DNA of 64,000 nucleotides from Aquabacterium sp. CECT 9606 (GCF_918741295.1 NZ_CAKKNB010000003.1:62001-126000); one strand, 5' to 3'; shown: positions 1-8,677, counted from the first letter of the stretch. Numbers and translations: made by a program. Notes: a model not told the origin generated them from the letters alone.

Positions 1-350
1 GACGGCGCATCAATGCCTGCCTGACCTTGGCCGTGATGCACCCGGGCGCACAGGTCACCACCATCGAAGGGTTGGGCAATCCCCGCAAGCTGCACCCCAT
101 GCAGGCCGCTTTCGTCAAGCACGATGGTTACCAGTGCGGCTACTGCACGCCAGGGCAGATCTGCTCGGCGGTGGCGGTGCTGGATGAAATCAAGCGTGGC
201 GTTCCCAGCCATGTGAGCGCCGACCTCACCGCGCGCCCGCTGTTGTCGGCCGAGGAGTTGCGTGAGCGCATGAGCGGCAACATCTGCCGGTGCGGGGCCT
301 ATTCCAACATCATTGATGCCATCACCGAAGTGGCGGGAGGTGCGGCATGA
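1..350 (+). CDS. paoA: Aldehyde oxidoreductase 2Fe-2S subunit (PaoA/YagT type), 5'-truncated
   Basis: This is the iron-sulfur small subunit of a xanthine-oxidase-family molybdoenzyme. It passes electrons from the molybdenum cofactor to the FAD subunit. The reading frame is open from base 3 to the stop at 348-350, so the true start and the N-terminal plant-type ferredoxin domain lie outside the window. What remains is the C-terminal helical [2Fe-2S] domain, with both signature cysteine pairs visible: QCGYCTPGQ near bases 132-158 and [10 protein letters not shown] near 280-309. The stop overlaps the next start as ATGA, so translation is probably coupled to the FAD subunit. A Tat signal, usual in periplasmic PaoA, cannot be checked here. 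The family assignment is secure. The specific Pao label rests mainly on the neighbouring subunits. Confidence 0.9.
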   Translation, partial: RRINACLTLAVMHPGAQVTTIEGLGNPRKLHPMQAAFVKHDGYQCGYCTPGQICSAVAVLDEIKRGVPSHVSADLTARPLLSAEELRERMSGNICRCGAYSNIIDAITEVAGGAA

Positions 351-1297
351 AACCCTTCACTTATGAGCGGGCGGCATCGCCCGCCGAGGCCGCCGCGGCC
401 GTCGCCAGGCACCCCGGCGCCAAGTTCATCGCAGGTGGCACCAATCTGCTCGACCTGATGAAGCTGCAGGTCGAGACGCCCACACACCTGGTGGATGTCA
501 ATGCCCTGGCCCTGGACAAAATCGAGGCGACACCCGATGGCGGCTTGCGCATCGGCGCCCTGGTGCGCAACACCGACCTGGCCGCCGACCAGCGCGTGCG
601 GCGAGACCACGGCGTGCTGGCGCGCGCGCTGCTGTCCGGGGCGTCGGGCCAGTTGCGCAACAAGGCCACGACCGCGGGCAACCTGCTGCAGCGCACGCGG
701 TGCCCGTACTTTTACGACACCAACCAGCCCTGCAACAAGCGCCAGCCTGGTAGCGGCTGCAGCGCCATCGGCGGCATCACGCGCCAGCAAGCGGTGATCG
801 GAGTCAGCAAGGCCTGCATCGCCACCCATCCCAGCGACATGGCCGTGGCCATGCGGGTGCTGGATGCCACCGTTGAGACCGTGCGGTCCGACGGTGCGCA
901 GCGCGTCATCCCCATTGCCGATTTTCATCGACTGCCTGGCGACACACCTCACATCGAAACGGCTTTGGAGCCAGGCGAGCTGATCACCTCGGTGGTGTTG
1001 CCCAAACCCGTGGGCGGCACACACATTTACCGCAAGGTGCGTGACCGCGCCTCGTATGCCTTCGCGCTGGTGTCGGTGGCGGCCATCGTGCAACGCGATG
1101 GATCGGGCCGAGTGGCCTTGGGGGGCGTGGCGCACAAGCCCTGGCGCATTGAGGCGGCGGAAGCCGCGATGCCGCGTGGCGCATCGGCGGTGATGGCGCA
1201 ACTGCTGGCCGGGGCGCAGCCCACCGAAGACAACGCATTCAAATTGCTTCTGGCCGAGCGCGCCTTGGCCGCGGCCCTGCTTCAAGCGAGGACCTGA
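347..1297 (+). CDS. paoB: Aldehyde oxidoreductase FAD-binding subunit (PaoB/YagS type)
   Basis: This is the FAD subunit of the molybdenum hydroxylase, 316 residues. The N-terminal FAD-binding motif [11 protein letters not shown] is at about residues 29-39 and a CO-dehydrogenase-flavoprotein C-terminal domain follows. A cysteine-rich insertion, [10 protein letters not shown] to [10 protein letters not shown], carries Cys119, Cys129 and Cys138, with Cys157 downstream. In PaoB-type subunits such an insertion holds an extra [4Fe-4S] cluster that ordinary xanthine dehydrogenase FAD subunits lack, which is the main reason for the Pao assignment. The ATG overlaps the upstream stop by four bases and the large subunit begins two bases after this stop, so the three genes form one operon. 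Likely substrates are aromatic or aliphatic aldehydes, inferred from the family only. Confidence 0.9.
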   Translation: MKPFTYERAASPAEAAAAVARHPGAKFIAGGTNLLDLMKLQVETPTHLVDVNALALDKIEATPDGGLRIGALVRNTDLAADQRVRRDHGVLARALLSGASGQLRNKATTAGNLLQRTRCPYFYDTNQPCNKRQPGSGCSAIGGITRQQAVIGVSKACIATHPSDMAVAMRVLDATVETVRSDGAQRVIPIADFHRLPGDTPHIETALEPGELITSVVLPKPVGGTHIYRKVRDRASYAFALVSVAAIVQRDGSGRVALGGVAHKPWRIEAAEAAMPRGASAVMAQLLAGAQPTEDNAFKLLLAERALAAALLQART

Positions 1298-1299
1298 CC

Positions 1300-3510
1300 A
1301 TGAAGTTCACCACGCCCGCCACCACCAACCCCATCGACCAACTCAAGGTCATTGGCAAACCCACGGACCGCATCGACGGCCCGCTGAAGACCTCGGGACG
1401 CGCGCCTTACGCTTATGAGCGCCATGACGTCGCGCCCAATGCCGCCTACGGCCACGTGGTGGGCGCGGGCATCGCCAAGGGGCGCATCGCCTCCATGGAT
1501 CTGAGCGCTGCCCGGACGGCGCCTGGCGTGATCACCATCGTGACCGCCCGCAATGCTGGCAAGCTGGGCAAGGGAGACTTCAACACCGCCAAGCTGTTGG
1601 GTGGCCCCGAGATCCAGCATTACCACCAGGCGGTGGCCTTGGTGGTGGCCGAGACCTTCGAGCAAGCACGCGCAGCGGCGCAATTGATCCGGATCGACTA
1701 TGCCCGCTCGCCTGGCAAGTTCGACCTGGCTGCAGAAAAGGCGTCGGCTCAACTGCCCAAGCCCACCGGCTTCTCGGGCCCACCCGAGTCCAAGGTCGGT
1801 GATTTCACCGGTGCCTATGCAGCGGCGCCCGTGCAGTTGGATGCCACCTACAGCACGCCCGACCAATCACACGCCATGATGGAGCCGCACGCCTCAATCG
1901 CGGCCTGGAAGGGCGACAAGCTCACCGTCTGGACCTCAAACCAGATGATCGCCTGGAGCGTGGGTGATGTGGCCAAGACGCTGGGCATCCCGAAGGCCAA
2001 TGTGCGTCTGGTTTCGCCCTTCATCGGCGGAGGCTTCGGCGGCAAGCTTTTTGTGAGGGCGGATGCGCTCCTGGCGGCCTTGGGCGCGCGGGCGGCGCGG
2101 CGGCCGGTCAAGGTGGCGTTGCAGCGGCCCTTGGTGGCCAACAACACCACCCACCGGCCGGCTACCATCCAGCGCATCCGCATTGGTGCCACGCGCGCAG
2201 GCAAGATCACAGCGATTGCGCACGAGGGCTGGTCGGGTGACCTGCCTGATGGTCAAGCCGAGACCGCCGTCAACCAGACCCGCCTGCTGTACGCCGGGGC
2301 CCACCGATTGACGACCACCCGGTTGGCCGTGCTCGACCTGCCCGAGGGCAACGCGATGCGCGCGCCAGGCGAGGCGCCAGGGATGATGGCCCTGGAGATC
2401 GCGGTCGACGAAATGGCGGAAATGCTCGGCCTGGATCCCATTGACTTTCGGGTGCTGAACGACACGCAGGTCGACCCTGAAAAGCCGGGACGGCCTTTCT
2501 CGCAACGTCGCCTGGTCGAGTGTTTGCAGACCGGCGCGCAGCGCTTTGGTTGGGGCCAGCGCAAGGCCAAGCCAGCCCAGGTTCGCGATGGCCGCTGGCT
2601 GGTGGGCATGGGGGTGGCCGCCGCCTTCCGCAACAACCTGGTGACCAAGTCGGGCGCGCGCGTTCGCCTGGACAGCAAAGGCCTGGTCATCGTCGAAACC
2701 GACATGACCGACATTGGCACTGGCTCTTACACCATCATTGCCCAGACGGCCGCCGAAGTGATGGGCGTGCCCTTGAACCAGGTGGCCGTGCGGCTGGGTG
2801 ACTCGGCTCACCCGGCGTCTTCCGGCTCGGGCGGGCAGTGGGGCGGCAACAGTTCCACATCGGGCGTCTACGCGGCTTGCATGAAGCTGCGCGAGGCGGT
2901 GGCCAAGAAGCTGGGCATCACTTCACCCGACGTGGTGTTCGCCGATGGCTTGGTCAAGGCAGGCGATCTCAGCATCCCGCTTGGCGAGGCGGCGGGTGCC
3001 GACGGCCTGGTGGTTGAAGATTTCATTGAGTTTGGCGATCTGGACAAGAAGTACCAGCAATCCACGTTCGGCGCGCACTTCGTGGAGGTGGGGGTTGATG
3101 CCGTCACGGGCGAGATCCGGGTGCGGCGCATGCTGGCCGTCTGTGCCGCCGGCCGCATCCTGAACCCCAAGAGCGCACGCAGCCAGGTGATCGGTGCCAT
3201 GACCATGGGCGTTGGCGCGGCGTTGATGGAGGAGTTGTCCGTGGACAAACGCCACGGCTTCTTCGTCAACCATGACCTGGCGGGCTACGAGGTGCCCGTG
3301 CATGCCGACATCCCCCACCAGGACGTGCTTTTTCTGGACGAGACCGATCCCATCTCCTCGCCCATGAAGGCCAAGGGCGTGGGTGAATTGGGCATCTGCG
3401 GGCTCGCTGCCGCCGTGGCCAACGCTGTCTACAACGCGACGGGAATTCGCGTTCGCGATTACCCCATCACGCTCGACAAGTTGCTGGACCGCCTACCCGT
3501 GGTCACCTGA
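1300..3510 (+). CDS. paoC: Aldehyde oxidoreductase molybdenum-binding subunit (PaoC/YagR type)
   Basis: This is the large catalytic subunit, 736 residues, which binds the molybdopterin-cytosine-dinucleotide cofactor and hydroxylates aldehydes to carboxylic acids. It contains the FIGGGFGGK loop typical of the cofactor-binding domain and ends with GVGELGICGL, in which Glu696 is the expected catalytic base. The length matches the shorter YagR/PaoC type rather than fused xanthine dehydrogenase. The start ATG at 1300 follows the paoB stop directly. No PaoD/XdhC-like maturation factor is seen downstream; the next gene runs in the opposite direction and its end overlaps this stop by eight bases. A maturation gene would have to lie elsewhere. 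I see no frameshift or missing motif. Confidence 0.93.
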   Translation: MKFTTPATTNPIDQLKVIGKPTDRIDGPLKTSGRAPYAYERHDVAPNAAYGHVVGAGIAKGRIASMDLSAARTAPGVITIVTARNAGKLGKGDFNTAKLLGGPEIQHYHQAVALVVAETFEQARAAAQLIRIDYARSPGKFDLAAEKASAQLPKPTGFSGPPESKVGDFTGAYAAAPVQLDATYSTPDQSHAMMEPHASIAAWKGDKLTVWTSNQMIAWSVGDVAKTLGIPKANVRLVSPFIGGGFGGKLFVRADALLAALGARAARRPVKVALQRPLVANNTTHRPATIQRIRIGATRAGKITAIAHEGWSGDLPDGQAETAVNQTRLLYAGAHRLTTTRLAVLDLPEGNAMRAPGEAPGMMALEIAVDEMAEMLGLDPIDFRVLNDTQVDPEKPGRPFSQRRLVECLQTGAQRFGWGQRKAKPAQVRDGRWLVGMGVAAAFRNNLVTKSGARVRLDSKGLVIVETDMTDIGTGSYTIIAQTAAEVMGVPLNQVAVRLGDSAHPASSGSGGQWGGNSSTSGVYAACMKLREAVAKKLGITSPDVVFADGLVKAGDLSIPLGEAAGADGLVVEDFIEFGDLDKKYQQSTFGAHFVEVGVDAVTGEIRVRRMLAVCAAGRILNPKSARSQVIGAMTMGVGAALMEELSVDKRHGFFVNHDLAGYEVPVHADIPHQDVLFLDETDPISSPMKAKGVGELGICGLAAAVANAVYNATGIRVRDYPITLDKLLDRLPVVT

Positions 3511-4405
3511 ACACATGGAAGTGGGGCACGGCCAGCAAATCCAGGTGCCCAATGTCGAGAGACAGCAAACCACGGTGGATGTCGGTCGATCGGTCGGCCA
3601 GCCAACTGGACACGGCGGGCTTGCAGGAGGGATCCGTTTCGGCGGCCACGGCGGCCGCTTCCTGGGCCATCTTCAGGAGCATGTCGCTGTGTTTCTGGCC
3701 AATGTGCCAATCGCTCGCTTGGGTGCTGACCTGGTAGCCCGCCACGGCGAGTTTGGCCGCGAGGTAGGGTGTTGCCCGCGCGCCCAGCGATGGGCCAAAG
3801 CCCTTGTCGCTGCCTTGGTGGGACAAGAAGGCATCGGCAATGAGCTGGTCGGCAGGCCTGGCGGGAAACCATGCGCGCCGGCCATCCACGGTCAAGGAGG
3901 CCAGCAGAGGGCGTGGTGTCCGCGCGAGCAGTGCGCTCAGCCGATCCAGCCAGACGGCCGACACCAGGTCCAGAAATGCGGTGGTGACGAGGCCGTCGCA
4001 TGAGGCCAGATCGATGTCTTCGAGGTCGCGCGCCAGATCGAGCTGCTGGCCGCGAACAAGCCAGCGGGCAGGGCCCGCGTGGATGGCGAGGCCACCTTCA
4101 TGATCATGGCAGTGCCATCCGCGCCCGCTTGCCCACCTGGTGATCTCGGAACGCTGGGCTGCAAGTAGCAGAGGGTCATGATCGACCAAACGCCATTCCT
4201 GGTCGTTTTCCAGCAAGGGCGCCAAGGCCCGGAAGTTCGCGCCCGAACCCGAGGCCAGGTCAATGATGCGCAAGGCGGCAGGGGCCGGTGGCCTCAGCGC
4301 ATCCCGGAATCCGAGCGTGAGCGATGGACTGCGCGCGGCCAGATCGAAAGGTTCGCGCTGGCGCAGCCAGTCTGCGCTGAACCCGGTGTTCTCCGCGTCA
4401 GTCAT
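3503..4405 (-). CDS. Class I SAM-dependent methyltransferase, last gene of pterin-like operon
   Basis: This is a 300-residue protein with a Rossmann-type SAM-binding motif, DLASGSGANFRAL, at residues 49-61. A second acidic strand (LVDHDPLLL) follows. I chose the ATG at 4403-4405 because it overlaps the stop of the upstream glycosyltransferase as ATGA; an upstream extension would lie inside that gene. The protein is cytoplasmic with no membrane segment. Its substrate is unknown. As the last gene of a six-gene operon with a glycosyltransferase and pteridine-type enzymes, it probably methylates the product or an intermediate (inference). Its 3' end overlaps paoC tail to tail by eight bases, so transcripts from both sides converge here without an obvious hairpin terminator. 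Confidence 0.8.
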   Translation of the reverse strand: MTDAENTGFSADWLRQREPFDLAARSPSLTLGFRDALRPPAPAALRIIDLASGSGANFRALAPLLENDQEWRLVDHDPLLLAAQRSEITRWASGRGWHCHDHEGGLAIHAGPARWLVRGQQLDLARDLEDIDLASCDGLVTTAFLDLVSAVWLDRLSALLARTPRPLLASLTVDGRRAWFPARPADQLIADAFLSHQGSDKGFGPSLGARATPYLAAKLAVAGYQVSTQASDWHIGQKHSDMLLKMAQEAAAVAAETDPSCKPAVSSWLADRSTDIHRGLLSLDIGHLDLLAVPHFHVFR

Positions 4406-5451
4406 CGGCTTACCTTGTTCAGGGCTGCCACCCAAGCTTGTACAGCGCTGTCCCAGTCGGGAAGGGCGCTGGCAGCCTGCTCTGCTGCGTTTGACAGCCG
4501 AGCGCGCAGGGCGCCATCGGTCAGGGCCTGCTGAAGGGCATCTCGCAGGGCGGGCAGGTCACCTGGCGCAACGACCAAGGCGGCGTCAGCAGGCAGCGTG
4601 GCCGCGATGGCGCAGGCCGTGGTGGCAATGACGGGAAGGGCATGTGCAAGCGCCTCGGCGAAGACCATGCCGTAGCCCTCATGGTAGGACGGCAGGACGA
4701 AGATGTCGGCACGCTGGTAGGCCTCCGTCAGCCGCTGATCGGGCTGCTCTCCCAGAAGCGCGATGCGGTGGGTCAGGCCATGGGTGGCCATGCGCTCTTG
4801 AAGCGCGGCCGAGGCGGCGGGGTCTCTTGTCAGACTACCGATGCAGGTCAGTTGCCAGTCAAGGTGGCGCAGTTGGGCCAGGGCGTCGACCAGCAGCAGA
4901 TGGCCTTTGCGCGGCGTGACGCTCCCAACTGCCAGCAATTGCAGCGGCCCCTCGCTTTTGGCTTGGCGGATGGTGGTGGGGCGGTGTGTACCCGGGGTGA
5001 CCACGGCGACACGATCCGTTGGCAGGCCCGCTGCCCGAAGCGCTTGGGCGGTGTGTTTGCTGGGACAGATGGCACCCTTCAAACAGGGCCAAAGCGCGGC
5101 CTCAAGCTGTGCGTAGTGGCGGGCGTTCGCCGCATCCAGTCCGGTCTCCAACGACAGCGGATGATGGATGAGGCCGACCAGGTTCAGACGGCTTGCTTGG
5201 TCCCTCAAGCAGTCGGCCACGCCAGGCAGCGCCAGTCCGTCGATGATGACCGTGCTGCGGTCCGGCAATCGGGCGAGTGCGGCGGCGGCGAGTGTTCGCG
5301 TGGGCTCATCTGCCTGTGGATACCGACCGGCCAGCTCGACCACATTGACCGCCTGGCCAAGCGCGCGCAGACCTTCAATGATGTGCCGGTCGTAGAGGTA
5401 GCCACCGGTGAGCTGATCAAGCCGCCCGGGGACCAGAAAAGTCAGCGCCAT
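4402..5451 (-). CDS. GT4-family glycosyltransferase in pterin-like operon
   Basis: This is a retaining GT-B glycosyltransferase of 349 residues. It has an N-terminal acceptor domain, a nucleotide-sugar domain starting with GSVTPRKGH at residues 176-184, and an E-X7-E motif with Glu258 and Glu266 inside PSYHEGYGMVFAEAL. These are hallmarks of family GT4. The start overlaps the stop of the PTPS-like gene by one base (TGATG) and its own stop overlaps the methyltransferase start. No membrane segment is apparent. GT4 enzymes often build LPS or capsule, but no other sugar genes are nearby. The pteridine-type neighbours instead suggest transfer of a sugar to a small molecule, as in cyanobacterial pterin glycosides (inference). 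Confidence 0.85.
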   Translation of the reverse strand: MALTFLVPGRLDQLTGGYLYDRHIIEGLRALGQAVNVVELAGRYPQADEPTRTLAAAALARLPDRSTVIIDGLALPGVADCLRDQASRLNLVGLIHHPLSLETGLDAANARHYAQLEAALWPCLKGAICPSKHTAQALRAAGLPTDRVAVVTPGTHRPTTIRQAKSEGPLQLLAVGSVTPRKGHLLLVDALAQLRHLDWQLTCIGSLTRDPAASAALQERMATHGLTHRIALLGEQPDQRLTEAYQRADIFVLPSYHEGYGMVFAEALAHALPVIATTACAIAATLPADAALVVAPGDLPALRDALQQALTDGALRARLSNAAEQAASALPDWDSAVQAWVAALNKVSR

Positions 5452-5855
5452 CAGCGCAACGCGCCTTCGAAGCTCGCCCAGGCAACCGGCGATTCACGCA
5501 AGACGACCCGAAGTGATGCCAGCTCGCCTGCCGTGCCGGGCCCCACGGCGCCCTCGGCCACGCGGGCCTTCAGCCGGGCAAAGATCTCACCGGCGAGAAA
5601 CTCGGTGGTCGTGTTGCGGCCTTTGAACTGCGGCAACTCATCCAGGTTTTTGTAATTGAATTCGCCCAGCACTTCGCGCAGCAACTGCAGCGCCAGCCCG
5701 ATGTCGCACACCAGCCCATTCTGGTCCAGCGTCGGGCGGCGGAAATCAATCTCGACGTTGTAGGTGGCGCCATGGAGTTGCTGGGCCGGGCCGAAAATTT
5801 CGCCGCGGAAGCTGTGGGCGATCATGAAATGATCAGAGACGGCAAGGCTGTACAT
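5451..5855 (-). CDS. Divergent 6-pyruvoyl-tetrahydropterin synthase / QueD-like protein
   Basis: This is a 134-residue T-fold protein of the PTPS/QueD superfamily. The fold is recognisable from MIAHSF (residues 11-16), LHGATYNVEI (27-36), the GLVCDIG strand and NTTTEFLA near 81-88. Several catalytic positions differ from canonical members. The third zinc histidine of the usual HGH is Ala30, the position of the nucleophilic cysteine six residues before His28 is Gly22, and the usual Asp-His pair reads Asp72-Glu73. His14, His28 and Glu121 remain. It may therefore catalyse a different reaction or act without the standard mechanism. It lies 15 bases after the RibD-like gene and overlaps the glycosyltransferase start. 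The family is clear; the activity is not. Confidence 0.8.
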   Translation of the reverse strand: MYSLAVSDHFMIAHSFRGEIFGPAQQLHGATYNVEIDFRRPTLDQNGLVCDIGLALQLLREVLGEFNYKNLDELPQFKGRNTTTEFLAGEIFARLKARVAEGAVGPGTAGELASLRVVLRESPVAWASFEGALR

Positions 5856-5870
5856 GGTGGTGTTGAGTTT

Positions 5871-6656
5871 TCAAGGGGAGGGGGTGATGTCGAAGTCGCA
5901 TTCGATCATGGTGTCGTCACCCAGCAGGAAACGACGCGTGCGGGGGCGCAGGCTGAGCGCCAGATCATGGATTTCCGGCAGCACCAGGCTGGGGCGGCCG
6001 GAGCCGAGGATGACCGGGGCCACGGTGATCTGCAAGCGATGAAGCGCGCCTGCGGCCAGAAAGCGGGACACAGTGATGCCGCCGCCTTCCACGAACAGCC
6101 ATGACAGCCCACGCAAGGCCAGGATCCGCCGGATTTCGAAAGGGTCAAGGCCATGGTGGCCGCGCGGCACGGGGATCACCTCGGCCTGGCCCCATTGCAC
6201 CTCAGTGCCGGCTTTGTCGGCGGCCACCAGGATGAGGGTGGGCGCGCTGCCATCGCAAAAAACCCGCTGGCTGCCATCGAGCCGGTGCTCCGGGTCGACG
6301 ATCACCCGCACGGGGTTGTCGCCTGCGCACAAGCGCACCGTGAGTTGCGGGTCGTCATGCAGGATGGTGTTGGCGCCCACGAGCACTGCATCCGCGATGG
6401 CCCGCATGCGGTGGGTGTGCAGCAGGTCTTCTTCACCACTGAGCCAGCGCGACATGCCGCAGGTGGTGGCAATGCGGCCATCAAGGCTCTGCGCCAGGTG
6501 GCCCACCACGTAAGAGCCTTTTTGCCGCATGGCGCAGAGCGGGCCGTAAAGCCTGTGGACCGGCGAGTCGCCATGGATCGCGCCACTGTTGTCTTCACCC
6601 CGAAGCACGGCCTGCCAGTCGGCTTCGTCCCTTCGTGGTGAAGTCGTGGTCGTCAT
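5871..6656 (-). CDS. Stand-alone RibD C-terminal (reductase) domain protein
   Basis: This is a 261-residue protein made of a DHFR-like RibD reductase domain, about residues 45-255, with no deaminase domain in front. Visible family motifs are QSLDGRIA (56-63), [14 protein letters not shown] (93-106) and [14 protein letters not shown] further on. Homologous domains reduce ribosylaminopyrimidine in riboflavin synthesis, and RibD-like or DHFR-like enzymes also reduce dihydropterins. The start at 6654-6656 overlaps the MDR dehydrogenase stop as ATGA; the open frame upstream of it is only a shadow of that gene. Lying directly before a PTPS homologue, it probably reduces a pyrimidine or pterin intermediate with NADPH. 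It is not the housekeeping bifunctional RibD. Confidence 0.85.
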   Translation of the reverse strand: MTTTTSPRRDEADWQAVLRGEDNSGAIHGDSPVHRLYGPLCAMRQKGSYVVGHLAQSLDGRIATTCGMSRWLSGEEDLLHTHRMRAIADAVLVGANTILHDDPQLTVRLCAGDNPVRVIVDPEHRLDGSQRVFCDGSAPTLILVAADKAGTEVQWGQAEVIPVPRGHHGLDPFEIRRILALRGLSWLFVEGGGITVSRFLAAGALHRLQITVAPVILGSGRPSLVLPEIHDLALSLRPRTRRFLLGDDTMIECDFDITPSP

Positions 6657-7660
6657 TTGGCGCAACGGTGAGGTGAAGGCCAGGCGTAATCGATGCGGTG
6701 GCACAAGGTGGTGTCCAGGTTGGATGCCGACAAACGCGCGAGCACCGCGGGCAAGGCGGCAAAGGGCGAGGCATCGGTGATCAAGGCATCCAGTGCAGAG
6801 TCGCTCAGCAGTGACAAGGCCAGCTCGAAGCGCCGGCGGTGACTCCAGCGAGCGCGCTGTGCGGTGGCCACTTGGCCCACTTGTGAACTTTTGAGCGTGA
6901 GCCTGCGCGAGTGAAAGGCACCGCCGAGCGGCACGTTCACCTGGCGCTGGCCATACCAGCTCAGCTCCAGCACAGTGGCCTCGAAGGCAGCCAGATCCAG
7001 CGCCGTGGCCAGGCCTGAAGATTGGCCGCTGGCATGGATCACGAGATCGGCTTCCTGGCGAGCGGCGTCGGGCAGGGCAAAGTCCACATGGAGGTGCGCA
7101 GCGACGGCGCGCCTGGCCTCTTGTGTGTCCACCAATTGGACTTGACAGCCGGGCAGTCGGGTCGCCAGCCATGCCACCAGCATGCCCACGGCGCCCCCAC
7201 CGACCACGGCAATGCGGTCGCCCACACGCGGAGTGGCATCCCACAGCGCATTGACGGCCGTCTCCATGTTGGCCGCGAGCACGGCCCGCGCTGGCGGCAC
7301 GTCCGGGGGCAGCACGTGCACGGCCGTGGCGGGCACCACATAGTGGGTTTGGTGCGGGTACAAGCAAAACACCGTGCGCCCCAGAAGATCATCAGGGCCT
7401 TGCTCGACCAGGCCAACGCTGTTGTAGCCGTACTTCACTGGTGCCGGGAAATCGCCTGACTGGAACGGCGCGCGCATGCGCTCAAACTCGCTGTCAGGCA
7501 CCTCCCCACGAAAAACCAAGGTTTCCGTGCCTCGGCTGATGCCACTGTGCAGTGCCCTGACCAGCACTTGATCGGGCCCCGCCTCCGGCAAGGTCTCTGT
7601 GAGCAACTCGGCGTGGCCGGGTTCGGTCAGCCAGCAGGCTTGGGCAAGGGTATCGGCCAT
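6653..7660 (-). CDS. MDR-superfamily dehydrogenase lacking the catalytic zinc cysteine (BchC-like)
   Basis: This is a medium-chain dehydrogenase/reductase of 335 residues with an N-terminal GroES-like domain and a Rossmann domain carrying [11 protein letters not shown] (residues 151-161). Where classical alcohol dehydrogenases have the zinc ligand in CGTD, this protein has SRGTE (42-46), so the usual catalytic zinc site is missing. BchC-type and related members share this SRGTE signature. It therefore probably moves a hydride in a pathway reaction rather than acting as a general alcohol dehydrogenase. The ATG directly follows the acyltransferase stop (TGAATG) and its own stop overlaps the RibD-like start, so it is firmly part of the operon. 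No bacteriochlorophyll genes are nearby, so a photosynthetic role is not supported. Confidence 0.82.
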   Translation of the reverse strand: MADTLAQACWLTEPGHAELLTETLPEAGPDQVLVRALHSGISRGTETLVFRGEVPDSEFERMRAPFQSGDFPAPVKYGYNSVGLVEQGPDDLLGRTVFCLYPHQTHYVVPATAVHVLPPDVPPARAVLAANMETAVNALWDATPRVGDRIAVVGGGAVGMLVAWLATRLPGCQVQLVDTQEARRAVAAHLHVDFALPDAARQEADLVIHASGQSSGLATALDLAAFEATVLELSWYGQRQVNVPLGGAFHSRRLTLKSSQVGQVATAQRARWSHRRRFELALSLLSDSALDALITDASPFAALPAVLARLSASNLDTTLCHRIDYAWPSPHRCAK

Positions 7661-8530
7661 TCAGGCCACCGATCCGTGCGTCAAGATGAGTTGCCGCATC
7701 TGCGCCGTGACGCAAGCGCCGAGGGCCTTCGCATCACCTTGATCGGCTTTCATCGGCGTGCCGAATGTCACCCTGGCGACCAGGTCTCGGTAACGAGGCA
7801 AGGCCACCTGCAATGCGGCTGCCAGCTTCTCTTTGTGGTGCGCCGTGCGGCGCAACAGGGTCAGGGGATGCCGCTGGGCGGCAGGTGAGATGACGTGGCT
7901 CACCAGCGCCGGCACAAACTGCGTTTGGGGTGCCAGGCGAGCAAACAAGGCATAGCTGCTGGACCAGTTCTGCAAAGAGGCCGACGCTCGCTCTGAGCCA
8001 AAGGTGGCGGGATCAGGCTCGATCTCTCCGGCCGGGAAGGTCAGCAAGGCGCCACCTTCTTTCAGGTGTTGGGCGCCGGCACGAACCACGGCCATGCGAC
8101 CGGACTCTTCCTCGGGCAAGAAGATCAATTGCCGCGCAACGTGAGGCAAGGCGCGCAGGAAGGGGCGATCCAGGGCAATCACCCGCAAGTCAGGGCGCGA
8201 TGCCAGGCTGCAGAAAAGTGCCACCGTGTCGGTCATGCCAGGGTGGTTGGCCAGGATGAACACCGGGCCCCGAGCCGGGATGTTTTCCACTCCACAAGTG
8301 TGCACGCCAGCGGTCATCTGGCTCATCAACCAGGCGCTGCCTTGCGCCAGGCCGTGGTCGCCCACACAGTTGTCAAACTCATTCGCCGTCCGGGCAAAGC
8401 GGCGTGCTGCGGGGCGAAACAGCCGACGCAATGGCGTGCCTTGAAAACGCAACAAGCCGATCGAGTCCATGAAATCGACGATGTTGATTTCAGTGAGCGT
8501 ATCGATTGACGGTGAGGAGGAGGCAGGCAT
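7661..8530 (-). CDS. PlsC-like lysophospholipid acyltransferase, first gene of pterin-like operon
   Basis: This 289-residue protein belongs to the glycerophosphate/lysophospholipid acyltransferase family. The catalytic H-X4-D motif is NHPGMTD, with His96 and Asp101, and the acyl-acceptor motif is FPAGEIE at 165-171 in place of FPEGTR. There is no clear N-terminal membrane helix, which suggests peripheral membrane binding. It is the promoter-proximal gene of a six-gene minus-strand operon. The start at 8528-8530 is an ATG; an in-frame ATG at residue 21 is possible. Its place beside glycosyl- and methyltransferases suggests it acylates the pathway product or a lipid carrier, but it could simply remodel phospholipids. 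The region 8531-8677 upstream must hold the operon promoter; no strong consensus hexamers are seen there. Confidence 0.8.
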   Translation of the reverse strand: MPASSSPSIDTLTEINIVDFMDSIGLLRFQGTPLRRLFRPAARRFARTANEFDNCVGDHGLAQGSAWLMSQMTAGVHTCGVENIPARGPVFILANHPGMTDTVALFCSLASRPDLRVIALDRPFLRALPHVARQLIFLPEEESGRMAVVRAGAQHLKEGGALLTFPAGEIEPDPATFGSERASASLQNWSSSYALFARLAPQTQFVPALVSHVISPAAQRHPLTLLRRTAHHKEKLAAALQVALPRYRDLVARVTFGTPMKADQGDAKALGACVTAQMRQLILTHGSVA

Positions 8531-8677
8531 GGCTCGGCGAAGTGTGAACCTCCACGAAGTCTAGACCACTTCATGATCGGCTCAGACTGAGCGCTGTGAC
8601 AGAGCATGGGGCCAAATCGCGCAAGACCTCGCAGGCTCTTCCCGAACCTCTCTGCCCGGGATGACCAAGCGGAATGC

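Noticed and set aside
299..1285. Long minus-strand open frame opposite paoB
   Set aside because: It is a shadow of the GC-rich paoB gene: its product is Arg/His/Gln-rich and lacks any family motif.
6657..7367. N-terminal extension of the RibD-like gene to 498 residues
   Set aside because: The added part is antisense-like filler inside the MDR gene on the same strand in another frame; the ATGA overlap at 6654 marks the real start.
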